Assembly: GCF_001690275.1 (NCBI RefSeq)
Contig: NZ_LZGW01000007.1
Location: 1-64,000, forward strand
Source of the DNA: Gilliamella sp. WF3-4
GTDB lineage: Bacteria; Pseudomonadota; Gammaproteobacteria; Enterobacterales; Orbaceae
Length of the DNA stretch: 64,000 bases
Direction: 5' to 3'
Shown here: one piece after another, positions 31,030 to 41,235 of the stretch
Layout of the letters: each line of letters opens with the position of its first letter
Position numbering within the stretch: position 1 is the stretch's first letter
The notes under the pieces: model-generated
Seen by the model: only the letters and a program-made list of their open reading frames with translations
Database searches by the model: none
What the model was told of the DNA's origin: nothing
Position numbers and translations under genes: made by a program

Positions 31030-32120
31030 AAAACGCACAAGCTATTCGTTTAAGTGCTGAACAACGTTATGCTGATGAGCTAAATACGCTACTTGAATTA
31101 GATAATGCAAACAATAAACCTCAAGGTTGGAACTTATCACCCAAATTAGTACGGCAATTTATTTTAGGTAATAAAGAGCTGGGCATTAGTCGTAAATTTT
31201 TTGGTGATGATCCACTGGTCGATCGGGCAATTGTTTCTTTACTTGGTAAACAAGGTTTGATGTTAGTCGGTAAGCCGGGGACCGCTAAATCGATGTTGTC
31301 TGAATTGCTAGCGGCAGCAATTAGTGGCGATTCAAATCTGACTATTCAAGGCACGGCTGGCACCAGTGAAGATCATATCCGATATGCTTGGAATTACGCT
31401 TTACTATTAGCTGAAGGACCAACAGAGCGCGCATTAATCGGCTCGCCTATTTACCATGGTATGCAACAAGGTAAAATTGTTCGTTTTGAAGAGATCACGC
31501 GTTGCCCACCCGAAATTCAAGATGTACTGGTATCATTAATGTCTGAAAAGCAAATGATGATCCCTGAAATGGGGCAAAGTGTAAAAATGAGTGCTAAGCC
31601 TGGATTTAATCTTATTGCTACGGCAAACTTGCACGATCGTGGTGTGCACGAAATGTCGGCTGCATTAAAACGTCGCTTTAATTTTGAAACGATTAATCCT
31701 ATTACAGATAAAAATTTCGAAATAGAATTAATTCAAACACAACTTAATCAGGAATTAGGCGAATTAAAATCACAAGTCATTGTCCCTATTGATGTCATTG
31801 AACTGCTAGTGACCACATTTCAAGAGCTAAGACAAGGGCAAACGCAAAATGGCACTCACCTTAAAGTGCCTGATGCCGTGATGTCAACGGCTGAAGCTGT
31901 GAATATTGTGTATGCTTCAGCATTAGATGCTTATTATTTTGGTGATGGCACACTAAATGGGGGGCAGATTGCCAAACAACTGATAGGTGTTGTTTTAAAA
32001 GATAATGCTGACGATATCAAACGAATTCAATTTTATATGGATAATGTGGTGCGTGAACGGGCTAAACATTCATCGCAATGGCACTCGTTTTATCAGGTAT
32101 CTAAACATTTTTGGAAATAA
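31023..32120 (+). CDS. yehL: MoxR-type AAA+ ATPase, YehL-like
   Basis: A 365-residue AAA+ protein. Walker A is GKPGTAKSML (near residue 83), Walker B is IVRFEEITRCPPEIQDVLVS (near 155-170), sensor 1 is FNLIATANLHDRG and the arginine-finger region is ALKRRFNFE. MoxR ATPases act as chaperones that remodel proteins together with VWA partners; here the VWA protein is two genes downstream. ATG at 31023 overlaps the end of yehI, so translation is coupled. Confidence 0.9.
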   Translation: MVKNAQAIRLSAEQRYADELNTLLELDNANNKPQGWNLSPKLVRQFILGNKELGISRKFFGDDPLVDRAIVSLLGKQGLMLVGKPGTAKSMLSELLAAAISGDSNLTIQGTAGTSEDHIRYAWNYALLLAEGPTERALIGSPIYHGMQQGKIVRFEEITRCPPEIQDVLVSLMSEKQMMIPEMGQSVKMSAKPGFNLIATANLHDRGVHEMSAALKRRFNFETINPITDKNFEIELIQTQLNQELGELKSQVIVPIDVIELLVTTFQELRQGQTQNGTHLKVPDAVMSTAEAVNIVYASALDAYYFGDGTLNGGQIAKQLIGVVLKDNADDIKRIQFYMDNVVRERAKHSSQWHSFYQVSKHFWK

Positions 32121-32130
32121 TTAATCAATA

Positions 32131-34752
32131 ATGATAATGAGCCGATCACAATTACCACAACGCCTACAACATGCTTTAATAGGTAAAGATGCTTTGCAAC
32201 AACAGCAGATCTATTTTGCGCCTGTACGTCATCATAGTCCTGCTTGTAGCTATGCTGTTAGGCAACTGATTAACCAAATTAAACCTACCCATGTTTTAAT
32301 TGAAGCGCCTGCGAGCTTTTCATCCATACTCGATGAATTATTACATCACGAAACTGAGCCACCTATAGCCATACTTTGTCAAGCTGATATCCAAATAGCA
32401 AAATACCTAAATAATGAAGAACAGGCGATAGGTAACGAGCAAGATAACGAAAAAGATAACGATAATGAATTGCTATCAGAAACGGAATTGATTACGCGCA
32501 CCGCATTTTACCCATTTTGTAGTTATTCACCTGAATGGCAAGCAATGCAATTGGCAAAAAAATACCATGCTAATATTCAATTTATTGATCTACCTTGGGC
32601 TGAGCAAGCTGTTCAAGAAATGATGCCAAAGCATGATGCATCATTGTTATGTGAAACCTATTTGAAACACAGTGAATATATTACGCAATTAGCTAGAAAA
32701 TTACACTGTCGTGATCATGACGAAGTTTGGGAACATTTGTTTGAATTACGTGATTTTGCTGATATTGCTAACTGGCGCACTTTTTTTGAAGATACTTTCA
32801 TTTGGTGTGCCATGGCAAGGCTAGAATATACTGCTTCATCGCTTGAATTAGAGGGCTCTAGCCAACGAGAACAGCATATGATAACGGCTATTAGGCAATT
32901 AAAACAGTCCATGCCAGAGGCAAAAATTGTCGTTGTCACAGGAGGATTTCACACTTTAGCACTGTATGAGGGATTGGCGAACGCAAAACTCATTGTACCG
33001 AACAAAGCAAAAATTAATAAAGTAAATCAACAGCGCGAGGCGAAACAATGGCAAAATAAAAATGATGGTGATCGAACTTGGCTTATTCGTTATAGTTTTG
33101 AGCGCCTTGATGCATTAAACGGCTATTTTGCCGGTATGCCTTCTCCTGCTTATTATCAAGAAGTGTGGCAGTCAATGCTAACTTATGAACAAAATTATGA
33201 ACAAAATCAATCACAAACCACACAAGATCACCGACAAGCACAAGCCTTACAATTTTTATCAAATATTGTGCAGCAATTACGAAAACAGCAAAGTGTTGAT
33301 AATGGTGCCAATAATGAAATTGGCTTGGTACCCTTAAAATCTGCGATTGAACAAACCTATTTATTAGCCGAGTTACGAGGGCATTGTGGTCCAGGACGAT
33401 ATGATTTACTTGATGGTATACAGTCAGCCTTTATCAAGGGTAGCATTCATGATGTGCGTGGAGAATTTTGGCAAATAATTCATCGTACTTTATCGGGCAA
33501 CCAATTTGGCAAAATCCCAAGTAACATTGCTTCACCGCCGTTAGTCAATGAAGTTTATGCAATGCTCAAAAAGTATCGTTTTAAATTAGACGATACATTA
33601 CCTAAAATTGCACATATTGATATTTACCGTAAACCTGAACATCGGCAACGGAGCCGTTTTTTACATCTACTGGCTTTTTTAGATGTTGGCTTTGCCGAGC
33701 GCCTTGATGGTCCCAATTACCAGTATGGAACACGGTTAACCATCATGTTTGAAGATTGGCAATACCAATGGACACCAATGGTTGAAGCCAAGTTAATTGA
33801 GCTATCACAACAAGGCACTCGGTTAGAACACATCGCTTTACAAAAACTACATCTATTGATGGAGTCATTAACCGAAGATGGCATAACCCAACCTTGCCAA
33901 CTTGTTGTTCAAATTATGCTAAAAGCGGCTTTAATGGGATTTCCATCCTATTTTACAGCGTTATTGACAAAGCTATCAAAATACTTAGATACGGATAATA
34001 CGTTGTCATCATTAGTTGATTGTGGGCATCGATTACTTTATTTATGGCAGGGGCGTGATTTTTTAGCGCTTAATGATAGTGCCACTTTGTTAGCTTTATT
34101 AGCTAAAGTACCAAGGCAAGCTTTTTTCTTACTAGATACATTAAAGCAATCAGATGAGCAACAACAGCAAGAAAATTTCAATACATTATTATCACTTAGA
34201 GATCTACTCAATAATTTACCTGAGCAACTTAACTCGAAAAAGCTTAAGCAGGATTTTTATTTTAATTTACAACGTTTACAGCCTTTATTAACCCAAGCGC
34301 CACTAATTCGTGGTGCCATTGATAGTCTCTGCTACCTAGATTCGCAAATTAGCCAATCAGAACTTGATGAAAAAATAAAAATTGCTTTTGATTTAGGTGC
34401 TCAATATGAACAGGTAAGTAGTTATTTAACTGGCTTGATTCAATGTTCACCAGAATTACTTATTCAATCGTCGCAACTGCTAATGAGCCTTGATGAATTG
34501 TTGGTACATTGGGATCAAGAAAAATTTATACAAATACTGCCTGATTTACGATATGCCTTTGCAAAGTTGACGCCGAAACAAAATGCGACAATTGCTGAAA
34601 AAATTGCTAAAAAATATCATATTAAAAAGCAGAGCATGGACTTTGAACAATATAAATTTAGTGATGACGACTTACAAAAAACACTCGCTTTAGAATTTGC
34701 TATTTGCCAGTATATTAATCAACAACAACTCCAAGATTGGTTTAAACGGTAA
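32131..34752 (+). CDS. yehM: DUF5682-type protein, YehM-like
   Basis: An 873-residue cytoplasmic protein. The N-terminal part has the DUF5682 pattern: FAPVRHHSPACSYAVRQL, then HVLIEAPASF, and later VVVTGGFHTLALYEGL and LRGHCGPGRYDLLDGIQSAF. The rest is helical with no known motif. Two ATGs (32131 and 32137) are possible; neither has a strong ribosome site, so coupling from the gene 10 bases upstream is likely. Conserved histidines and acidic residues hint at an enzyme-like fold, which is unproven. Confidence 0.85.
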   Translation: MIMSRSQLPQRLQHALIGKDALQQQQIYFAPVRHHSPACSYAVRQLINQIKPTHVLIEAPASFSSILDELLHHETEPPIAILCQADIQIAKYLNNEEQAIGNEQDNEKDNDNELLSETELITRTAFYPFCSYSPEWQAMQLAKKYHANIQFIDLPWAEQAVQEMMPKHDASLLCETYLKHSEYITQLARKLHCRDHDEVWEHLFELRDFADIANWRTFFEDTFIWCAMARLEYTASSLELEGSSQREQHMITAIRQLKQSMPEAKIVVVTGGFHTLALYEGLANAKLIVPNKAKINKVNQQREAKQWQNKNDGDRTWLIRYSFERLDALNGYFAGMPSPAYYQEVWQSMLTYEQNYEQNQSQTTQDHRQAQALQFLSNIVQQLRKQQSVDNGANNEIGLVPLKSAIEQTYLLAELRGHCGPGRYDLLDGIQSAFIKGSIHDVRGEFWQIIHRTLSGNQFGKIPSNIASPPLVNEVYAMLKKYRFKLDDTLPKIAHIDIYRKPEHRQRSRFLHLLAFLDVGFAERLDGPNYQYGTRLTIMFEDWQYQWTPMVEAKLIELSQQGTRLEHIALQKLHLLMESLTEDGITQPCQLVVQIMLKAALMGFPSYFTALLTKLSKYLDTDNTLSSLVDCGHRLLYLWQGRDFLALNDSATLLALLAKVPRQAFFLLDTLKQSDEQQQQENFNTLLSLRDLLNNLPEQLNSKKLKQDFYFNLQRLQPLLTQAPLIRGAIDSLCYLDSQISQSELDEKIKIAFDLGAQYEQVSSYLTGLIQCSPELLIQSSQLLMSLDELLVHWDQEKFIQILPDLRYAFAKLTPKQNATIAEKIAKKYHIKKQSMDFEQYKFSDDDLQKTLALEFAICQYINQQQLQDWFKR

Positions 34753-34761
34753 GGTATAAAC

Positions 34762-35934
34762 ATGAATAATAATAAACCAATAATCGACACGCAAACCGTT
34801 AATCATATTAAACGATGGCGGTTGATTTTAGGTAAATATGCTGATCATCACCTTAATCAAATAGCATTCGATCAAAATGATCTTAGGTTAGCACAATCAT
34901 TAGATTTCCTTTATCGGCATGAATACCGTCAACGAGGGTTAAACGTGGATGAACAAGATCACACAAAGCACAAAGGGAAGGGCGGTAGCAATCATCATTC
35001 TGTGTTTAACACCATTAGTTGGTTAAATAAAACGCGAAAACTATTTCCTAAAAGCACTTTTGAACGAATGCAACAGCAGGCAATAGAACGTTATCAATTA
35101 CACGAGATCTTAAACGATCCTAGCGTTATTAATGCGTTAGAACCCAATATGAATTCGCTGCATTTATTAATGAATTTTCGGGGGCAATTAAAAAAAGAGG
35201 TTTATTTGGCAGTAAAAGAATTGATTCAAAGGGTTGTTGATCAGATCTTACAAAAAATTAAACCCAATTTTATTAATGCGATAAGCGGTAAAAAACATCG
35301 ATTTCGACCTTCCCAAATACGTTGTAGCCAAAACTTCGATTGGCGAGCTACAATGAAAGCCAACTTAAAACATTTTGATCAAAACAACCAGCGACTGATG
35401 ATTGAAAATGTCATTTTCAACTCGCGAATGAATAGGCATTTACCTTGGGATATTATTTTATGTGTTGATCAAAGTGCATCAATGAATAACTCAATTATCT
35501 ATTCTGCGGTTTGTGCAAGTATTTTGGCGAAATTACCTACAATTAATTTGCACTTGTTTGTTTTTGACACGCAAATTGTTGATCTTACTCATTTAGCTCA
35601 CGATCCTGTTGAAGTGCTTATGAGCGTTCAGTTAGGTGGCGGAACAAATATTGCAAAAGTGCTTAATTATGCTGAACAAAAAGTCAAAACCCCGCATCGA
35701 ACTATTATGGTATTGGTTAGTGATTTTTGCGAAGGGGGATCACTCATTGAACTTTATACCACCGTGTCAAGGATGAATAGTAACCGCATTAAAATGTTAG
35801 GATTAGCCGCATTAGACGACAATGCCGAGCCGGTTTATGATTTGCAAATCTCACAGCAATTAGCTAATCGAGGTATGCAAATTGCTGCATTAACGCCTGA
35901 ACATTTTGCTACTTGGTTAGCGGAGGTTATGTAA
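34762..35934 (+). CDS. yehP: VWA (CoxE-like) domain protein, YehP-like
   Basis: A 390-residue protein. The C-terminal half is a von Willebrand A domain with the MIDAS motif DQSASM (near residue 235), a Thr in QLGGGTNIAKVL and a VLVSDFCEGG strand-loop. The N-terminal half is basic and helical. VWA partners of MoxR ATPases bind metal and link the ATPase to its target. AAGG lies before the ATG, nine bases behind yehM, and the stop overlaps the yehQ start by one base (TAATG). Confidence 0.9.
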   Translation: MNNNKPIIDTQTVNHIKRWRLILGKYADHHLNQIAFDQNDLRLAQSLDFLYRHEYRQRGLNVDEQDHTKHKGKGGSNHHSVFNTISWLNKTRKLFPKSTFERMQQQAIERYQLHEILNDPSVINALEPNMNSLHLLMNFRGQLKKEVYLAVKELIQRVVDQILQKIKPNFINAISGKKHRFRPSQIRCSQNFDWRATMKANLKHFDQNNQRLMIENVIFNSRMNRHLPWDIILCVDQSASMNNSIIYSAVCASILAKLPTINLHLFVFDTQIVDLTHLAHDPVEVLMSVQLGGGTNIAKVLNYAEQKVKTPHRTIMVLVSDFCEGGSLIELYTTVSRMNSNRIKMLGLAALDDNAEPVYDLQISQQLANRGMQIAALTPEHFATWLAEVM

Positions 35935-38180
35935 TGAGTTGGCAGCAAATTTATTTAAATTATGATCAAGACGCTTTAGCGCTTTATGCTAACATTGGTT
36001 TAATTCGCCGCGCTCGTAAAGATATTGAGGCAAATAAAATTGAATTTATTCAGCAAGAAAATAATAATGTTTTGCAATTCAATGCTGATGGACAACAAGT
36101 TTGTTTGCCTGCACAAGGGATTCAAGCTGCCAGTTGCAGTTGCCCAGCGCATGGGCATTGTAAGCATATCATATCGGCTGTTTTATGGTTGCAAGCGCAT
36201 AATTCAGAGCATAGTTTAGCGAATGGTTCAGCAAATAGTTTAGCAAATAACTCAGCAAATAACTCATTACCAGAAGAAACTCCCCCTCATTGCACTAAAC
36301 GAGATGATAAAAGCCCAATAAAACCATTAACGCCATTAGATGATTTGAATAAAGTTAATAATCAGGCTAAACAAGATCAGATTAAGCCAATCACGCCTTT
36401 AACTAACGTGTTAACTGAATTATTATCATTAGATGCCAGCAAGCTTTTAAAAAAAGCAGGTAAAGCGAACACACTGACGGCTTATGAACTTGTATGCAAT
36501 TGGCAAAACAATAATTTACTGACAATTCAATACCAACAATCGCAACAATCGCAACTACGTATTACGGTACCTGAAAGTTCTGAACCTATTATTTATATAG
36601 CAGGAACAGGTTTTGATGGGATGATCTCAGCACTTCCCATAAAACAAAAAATGGCTGTGCATTTAGCCATTATTGCTTATCTTTTTGAGCAAAATAATCA
36701 AGCATGGCAATGGCCAGTAACCGTAGATCAGATAAAAAATGAGACTCAACTACTTTCACCTGAAGAAATTACCCTCATAAAACAGATTCAAACATATATT
36801 TATAAGCTTATTTATCAAGGCTTATCTCATATTAGTCATAATCAACTATCGCATTTACAATTATTTAATATATCAGCCAAAACACAAAATTTACCGCGGT
36901 TGGCGGCAATGCTTAGGCAACTATGTCAATTGGTTGAGTTACTGGCTAACCGCCATTTTACCGTTGAAGAACAAGATATTTTACTGTTTTTGGGGCAGAT
37001 AAAAACTTATACCGAAATGCTATTACATAATCAAGGTGAACCGCTTAGCAAATTGCGAGGTAAGATAACGCGCCAATATAAAACAACAGAGCAAGCACTT
37101 GACTTATTACCATTAGGGGGACGTTGGTGGCAAAGTAGAACAGGAGCCGTTGGTGCGACATTTTACTTTTGGGATATAAAACAACAACAATACCAAGAAA
37201 CGACATTAGCCAGATCTGATAAAAATAATATCAATTTTAACCGTGTAACAATTTGGAACAGTATGTCGATATGGCAAACATCCCCTGATAGGTTAATGCA
37301 AAATGCCATAACACTTCATCACCCACGTATATCCCAAGATGGCGAGTTAGCCAGTAGTGGTTCGACCGCTACGTTACAACAAAACGGGTGGAATGATGAA
37401 AATTATCTTAAATTTAAAGCAACTACAGGCTTCCAAAATTGGTCAGTATTAAATGGTTATTTGCAAAATAGCCATTTGGATGACGTGCTTTTTAATGAGG
37501 TAGTATTTGTTCATATACAAAATAACGATAAACCGTATTTTGATGAAATTAGGCAAAGTTTAGTTTGGTGCGTAAAAGATGCCGAGAAAAACCAGTTATT
37601 TTTACGGCTGTTTTGGGATGAATATAGAAAATCACGCATTGAGGTTTTACGTAGTTTTCTAGAAACACAAAATCAGCCTTTAACCATATTAGTGAAAGTC
37701 GTAAAAAACGAGAGTTTTTTAGATTTAGAACCTTTCGCTTTACTTTATAAAGCACAAAAAACAAATGAAATAAAAACCTTAAATCTTGATTTTGAAGATT
37801 CTTGGCGCCGAAGAAAAACCGTAGTGGCCGAACACATGTTTCTCTCAAATACTTATACAATGCGAAAAATGCAGTTAAGCGAAAATAATTACACTAAAGA
37901 TTCGCTTTCAACTTTTATTATTCAGCCACTATTAACAATACTTGAAAGTGTGGCTTGTTCAGGACGACTTGAATTATTTATCGATCAAAAACAGCGATTG
38001 AAAGCGATTCAACATGATTGTGACACTTTAGGATTAAACTCGTTAAGTTTAGTGTTAAACAAAATCCTTAGCAATCAACTCATCTCGATAACGCATCTAT
38101 TACAAGCGGTTTATTTATGTTATCTATTAAAAAAAATGCATTATCAATTACCTATACAGCTTATTAAGCCGAATTGTTAG
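35934..38180 (+). CDS. yehQ: SWIM zinc-finger protein, YehQ-like
   Basis: A 748-residue protein. Its SWIM finger is SCSCPAHGHCKHI (near residues 63-75), fitting the CxCx(n)CxH pattern. After a low-complexity linker (repeated NSLANNSA-type units and KPITPL segments, about 95-160) comes a long helical region with no motif that I recognise. SWIM fingers bind DNA or protein. GGAGG precedes the ATG at 35934, which overlaps the yehP stop. It is last in the operon. Confidence 0.87.
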   Translation: MSWQQIYLNYDQDALALYANIGLIRRARKDIEANKIEFIQQENNNVLQFNADGQQVCLPAQGIQAASCSCPAHGHCKHIISAVLWLQAHNSEHSLANGSANSLANNSANNSLPEETPPHCTKRDDKSPIKPLTPLDDLNKVNNQAKQDQIKPITPLTNVLTELLSLDASKLLKKAGKANTLTAYELVCNWQNNNLLTIQYQQSQQSQLRITVPESSEPIIYIAGTGFDGMISALPIKQKMAVHLAIIAYLFEQNNQAWQWPVTVDQIKNETQLLSPEEITLIKQIQTYIYKLIYQGLSHISHNQLSHLQLFNISAKTQNLPRLAAMLRQLCQLVELLANRHFTVEEQDILLFLGQIKTYTEMLLHNQGEPLSKLRGKITRQYKTTEQALDLLPLGGRWWQSRTGAVGATFYFWDIKQQQYQETTLARSDKNNINFNRVTIWNSMSIWQTSPDRLMQNAITLHHPRISQDGELASSGSTATLQQNGWNDENYLKFKATTGFQNWSVLNGYLQNSHLDDVLFNEVVFVHIQNNDKPYFDEIRQSLVWCVKDAEKNQLFLRLFWDEYRKSRIEVLRSFLETQNQPLTILVKVVKNESFLDLEPFALLYKAQKTNEIKTLNLDFEDSWRRRKTVVAEHMFLSNTYTMRKMQLSENNYTKDSLSTFIIQPLLTILESVACSGRLELFIDQKQRLKAIQHDCDTLGLNSLSLVLNKILSNQLISITHLLQAVYLCYLLKKMHYQLPIQLIKPNC

Positions 38181-38182
38181 CT

Positions 38183-38227
38183 TAAAAATCCTTCAGAAAA
38201 GCTATTGATTTTATTGAAGTTTTTTTG
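38183..38227 (-). repeat. Dispersed intergenic repeat, copy 3 (reverse orientation)
   Basis: Starts two bases after the yehQ stop. Read on the minus strand it gives CAATAAAATCAATAG followed by CTTTTCTGAAGGATTTTT. Its place directly after an operon suggests a 3'-end role, such as a stability hairpin or terminator substitute. Confidence 0.6.
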
Positions 38228-38457
38228 GCGCAATTGCTTTCTCATCCTAAATCATTTTAAAGTCGTTAAAATGGTTGTTATTGATGCCAAAATGAATCGC
38301 CAATGCATTAATCGTAAAAATGATTAAACTCTATAAAAAGTAAAAGTGGTGATTCAATCTGATAAATTAATCAATCGTTTTTTAGTAAGTAAAGAAATAA
38401 TGAAAAACGTTATAAGAAAATTCGCCTTGCTTTAGTGTAACCTTGCTTTAGTATAAC

Positions 38458-40593
38458 TTAGCTTTTTAGGCTACCAGCCAGAGCAATTAACTCTGGCAGA
38501 ATATCTAAAATTAACACCAACTGTTGCATAACTAACAAATCATTATTGGCTAGATTATCATTGATCGAGAGCGTTTCAATATAATCTGTGGTCGATTTTT
38601 TTATTAATTGATATTTTTCATCCAGTTTTTTATCTGTTAACAGATTGATAATATACACGGATAGATCGTCAAACAGTTCAAGTGTGTGGGGCGAAATCCC
38701 TTTATCTCGGTGTGCGCCTAAGGTAGAAAGATAACTAATCAATGTATGATTAAGGGTTAATAAACGAAATCCTTGATCAATAACAGTTGGGTTCATATGA
38801 GGCTCTTTTGTCATCAAACTAATTAAAGACGATAAATCGGCATTGCTATCATGAGCGGCTCGCCTTGCTAATCGATATTGCGGATCGTTGGTTTTTCCTG
38901 ATAAGTACTGGCTACCAATTAGCGCTAAATAATGGCTGTCATCATGACAAACTCGATCAATCAATTTCGGTAAGTTTCTAAATTTCCAATCAGGCCAAAT
39001 AAAACTAACGGCAAACCACGCAATAAAACACCCTATTAAGGTGGCAATAATGCGTGAAATAGCCACAGAAATGCTACTTTCACCAATCAGGCTAAAGCTA
39101 AAAAATACTAACAATGTAATAAAGGCGGTGGCGTAAGCATATTGTGAATTTTTAAATAAAAAGAATAACCAACCAGTAATGATAATTAACACTAACTGCT
39201 CTTCAACGCTAGGAAATAAATAAGTAAGAGGAATGCCAATAATAATACCTAATAGAGTGCCGATTACACGTAATTTTAATCGGTGTTTTGTCGTTGAGTA
39301 ATTAGGCTGGCAAACAAATAGGCTGGTTAAGATAATCCAATAGCCATGAGTAAGTTGGAAAAAGGAAAGTACCATATAGCCAACAAATAAGACAAGGCTC
39401 ATACGAATTGCGTGGCGAAATAATGCTGATTTAACCGTCAAATTACGTTTAATTTTGCTAAAAATATCATGAAAGCTTGTTAACTCTTCGTCAACTAATT
39501 GGTTATCTTCTTGTTCTTTTGATAGATGTTGCTCAGTATCAACATTGGCTAATAATAGATCAATAGATAGCAAGTTTTGATATAAGCTTTGCAAAGATTT
39601 AACCAATAATGCATTGTTTTTATCACGAATTTGATATTGTTTGATAGCTTCTTCAAGGTACGAAAAGTAATGCACAAACAGGGGATCGTGCTGATAAGTT
39701 TGATTTAGCTTAATTGACACAGCTAACTTAGTGCAAGCTTTGCCTTGCAAATTTAAAATACGGGCAAACCGAAACAAAATATCGCTATGCTTAAAATGCT
39801 GGCTTAAAGTTTGATAATTGCTATGTGACGAGCTAGCCCGCTCATGAATATCTTGTGCGACAAAATAATAGTTAAGCATCTTTTTGACAGAAGATTGCCC
39901 TCTGTAACTCTTTAGTCGATTAAACAGTGTGCTTTTGGTTTGATTAAAAGCATTAACCAACTGATTATTGCTATCGGCCAATTGTTGTGTTTGTTTGATA
40001 AAATGATTGGTTTCATCGGGATCAAACATGGCCGCTTTATCATCAAGATATTGTGCCAACTTTAAAAAACAGTAAGATAAGCCTTGTTGTGTTGTCCGAA
40101 TTGGTTGAATCATTGATTCAATAAACGAAACAATACTATACCAAAGTGTTCCTAACAACAAAAAACAGGGTAATGTATAGTTATCTGTATATAAATTATG
40201 CCCAAGCATGGTATAGGCAGCAATCAAAAGTGACCCAAAAGCAATGACGCCATAACGTTGCCCAAGCGTACCTAGCATAATAAAAATAAACGTTGAAGAC
40301 ATCAGCCCCACAATAAACAATGCCGGGTAATCAAATAACCATTCGACCGAAAAAGTCGCAATAGAAAAACAGAACAATGTCAGTATGATATTAATACAGC
40401 GACTTAATGGGCGGGTGTCGATTTCAGTTAAACCTGCCGCGACAACGCCAAGAGTCAGCGGAATAACCAGCGAAGTGTGTCCTAAATACCACGGAACCAA
40501 CGTCGATCCCGTTAAACTAATTAACATTCGAAGACTAAAAAGAAGATTACTGCTGTAAAAGACTTTACGTAAAGTCAAAATGAATGCGTGCAC
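38458..40593 (-). CDS. yccS: YccS-like inner-membrane FUSC-family protein
   Basis: A 711-residue membrane protein. Two hydrophobic blocks of about five or six helices each (about residues 20-165 and 395-530) surround cytoplasmic domains. This is the FUSC/YccS layout, including WYLGHTSLVIPLTLGVVAAG and the second-block motif HGYWIILTSLFVCQPNYSTTK. Related proteins are thought to export aromatic acids or similar compounds; YccS itself is uncharacterised. Length is close to E. coli YccS. The gene converges with yehQ. Confidence 0.88.
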   Translation of the reverse strand: MHAFILTLRKVFYSSNLLFSLRMLISLTGSTLVPWYLGHTSLVIPLTLGVVAAGLTEIDTRPLSRCINIILTLFCFSIATFSVEWLFDYPALFIVGLMSSTFIFIMLGTLGQRYGVIAFGSLLIAAYTMLGHNLYTDNYTLPCFLLLGTLWYSIVSFIESMIQPIRTTQQGLSYCFLKLAQYLDDKAAMFDPDETNHFIKQTQQLADSNNQLVNAFNQTKSTLFNRLKSYRGQSSVKKMLNYYFVAQDIHERASSSHSNYQTLSQHFKHSDILFRFARILNLQGKACTKLAVSIKLNQTYQHDPLFVHYFSYLEEAIKQYQIRDKNNALLVKSLQSLYQNLLSIDLLLANVDTEQHLSKEQEDNQLVDEELTSFHDIFSKIKRNLTVKSALFRHAIRMSLVLFVGYMVLSFFQLTHGYWIILTSLFVCQPNYSTTKHRLKLRVIGTLLGIIIGIPLTYLFPSVEEQLVLIIITGWLFFLFKNSQYAYATAFITLLVFFSFSLIGESSISVAISRIIATLIGCFIAWFAVSFIWPDWKFRNLPKLIDRVCHDDSHYLALIGSQYLSGKTNDPQYRLARRAAHDSNADLSSLISLMTKEPHMNPTVIDQGFRLLTLNHTLISYLSTLGAHRDKGISPHTLELFDDLSVYIINLLTDKKLDEKYQLIKKSTTDYIETLSINDNLANNDLLVMQQLVLILDILPELIALAGSLKS

Positions 40594-40696
40594 GGTGTAT
40601 ACGGTTTAGTGTGAGTTGAAATGGTGGTTGGTAGCATACTATATTGTCGGGATTTGTGGAAGAGTAGGCATAAATTGTCATTCTTTATAAAGCGAA

Positions 40697-40740
40697 AATA
40701 AAAAATTAAATAAAATCAATGGTTTTTCTGACTGGTTTTT
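40697..40740 (+). repeat. Dispersed intergenic repeat, copy 4
   Basis: AAATAAAATCAATGG is followed by TTTTTCTGACTGGTTTTT. It is upstream of yccS on the far side of its promoter region. Confidence 0.65.
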
Positions 40741-41048
40741 CATCAAAAAAATTCGCCCATTTTTACCATTACTAAGCGGCGGTTGGTTTTTTTGACACAA
40801 TAATATGCTAAGAATCAATCATATCTAAAAGTCACAATAAAAACTTCCATTTAAAATAACGAGCTTAAAACGCTTTAGCCTAATTATTTTAAAAGGTACG
40901 CCATCCATTAAAAAATTTACAAAAAACTGACAAAAAAACGGGCTAAATTTTTTTGAAAAGTAACAATTTCAATTGTTGAAAGACAATCTTATCAAGTAAG
41001 TGGTAAACCATAAAAATAAAAAAAGGTTTGTGTGGTAAGTGAAATGTG

Positions 41049-41078
41049 ATGCTGTATTATTTAGGGCACCAATGCTAG
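41049..41078 (+). pseudogene. Relic of an adhesin gene start
   Basis: ATG at 41049 opens nine codons (MLYYLGHQC) before a TAG. These align with the true adhesin start MQYYFRHWM at 41575. The upstream bases GTGAAATGT are also shared. It is a decayed duplicate of the 5' end. Confidence 0.5.
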
Positions 41079-41190
41079 TAGTCCTATGCCTTGATTGCTA
41101 CCGCCTTTTTCTAAATCGCCTATTCAGTTAAGAATTTGTGGTCGATATTTTGCTGGTATCTCTATTCTCTTTTATTTTAAAAAAATGCCA

Positions 41191-41235
41191 AGAAAAAAAT
41201 TTAATAAAATCAATGGGTTTTCTGAATGATTTTTT
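41191..41235 (+). repeat. Dispersed intergenic repeat, copy 5
   Basis: TTAATAAAATCAATGGG is followed by TTTTCTGAATGATTTTTT. It lies about 340 bases before the intact adhesin gene, at a position similar to copy 4 relative to the 5' relic. Confidence 0.65.

Noticed and set aside
37549-37860. Minus-strand frame within the yehQ-like gene
   Set aside because: Antisense shadow of coding sequence with no start signal.
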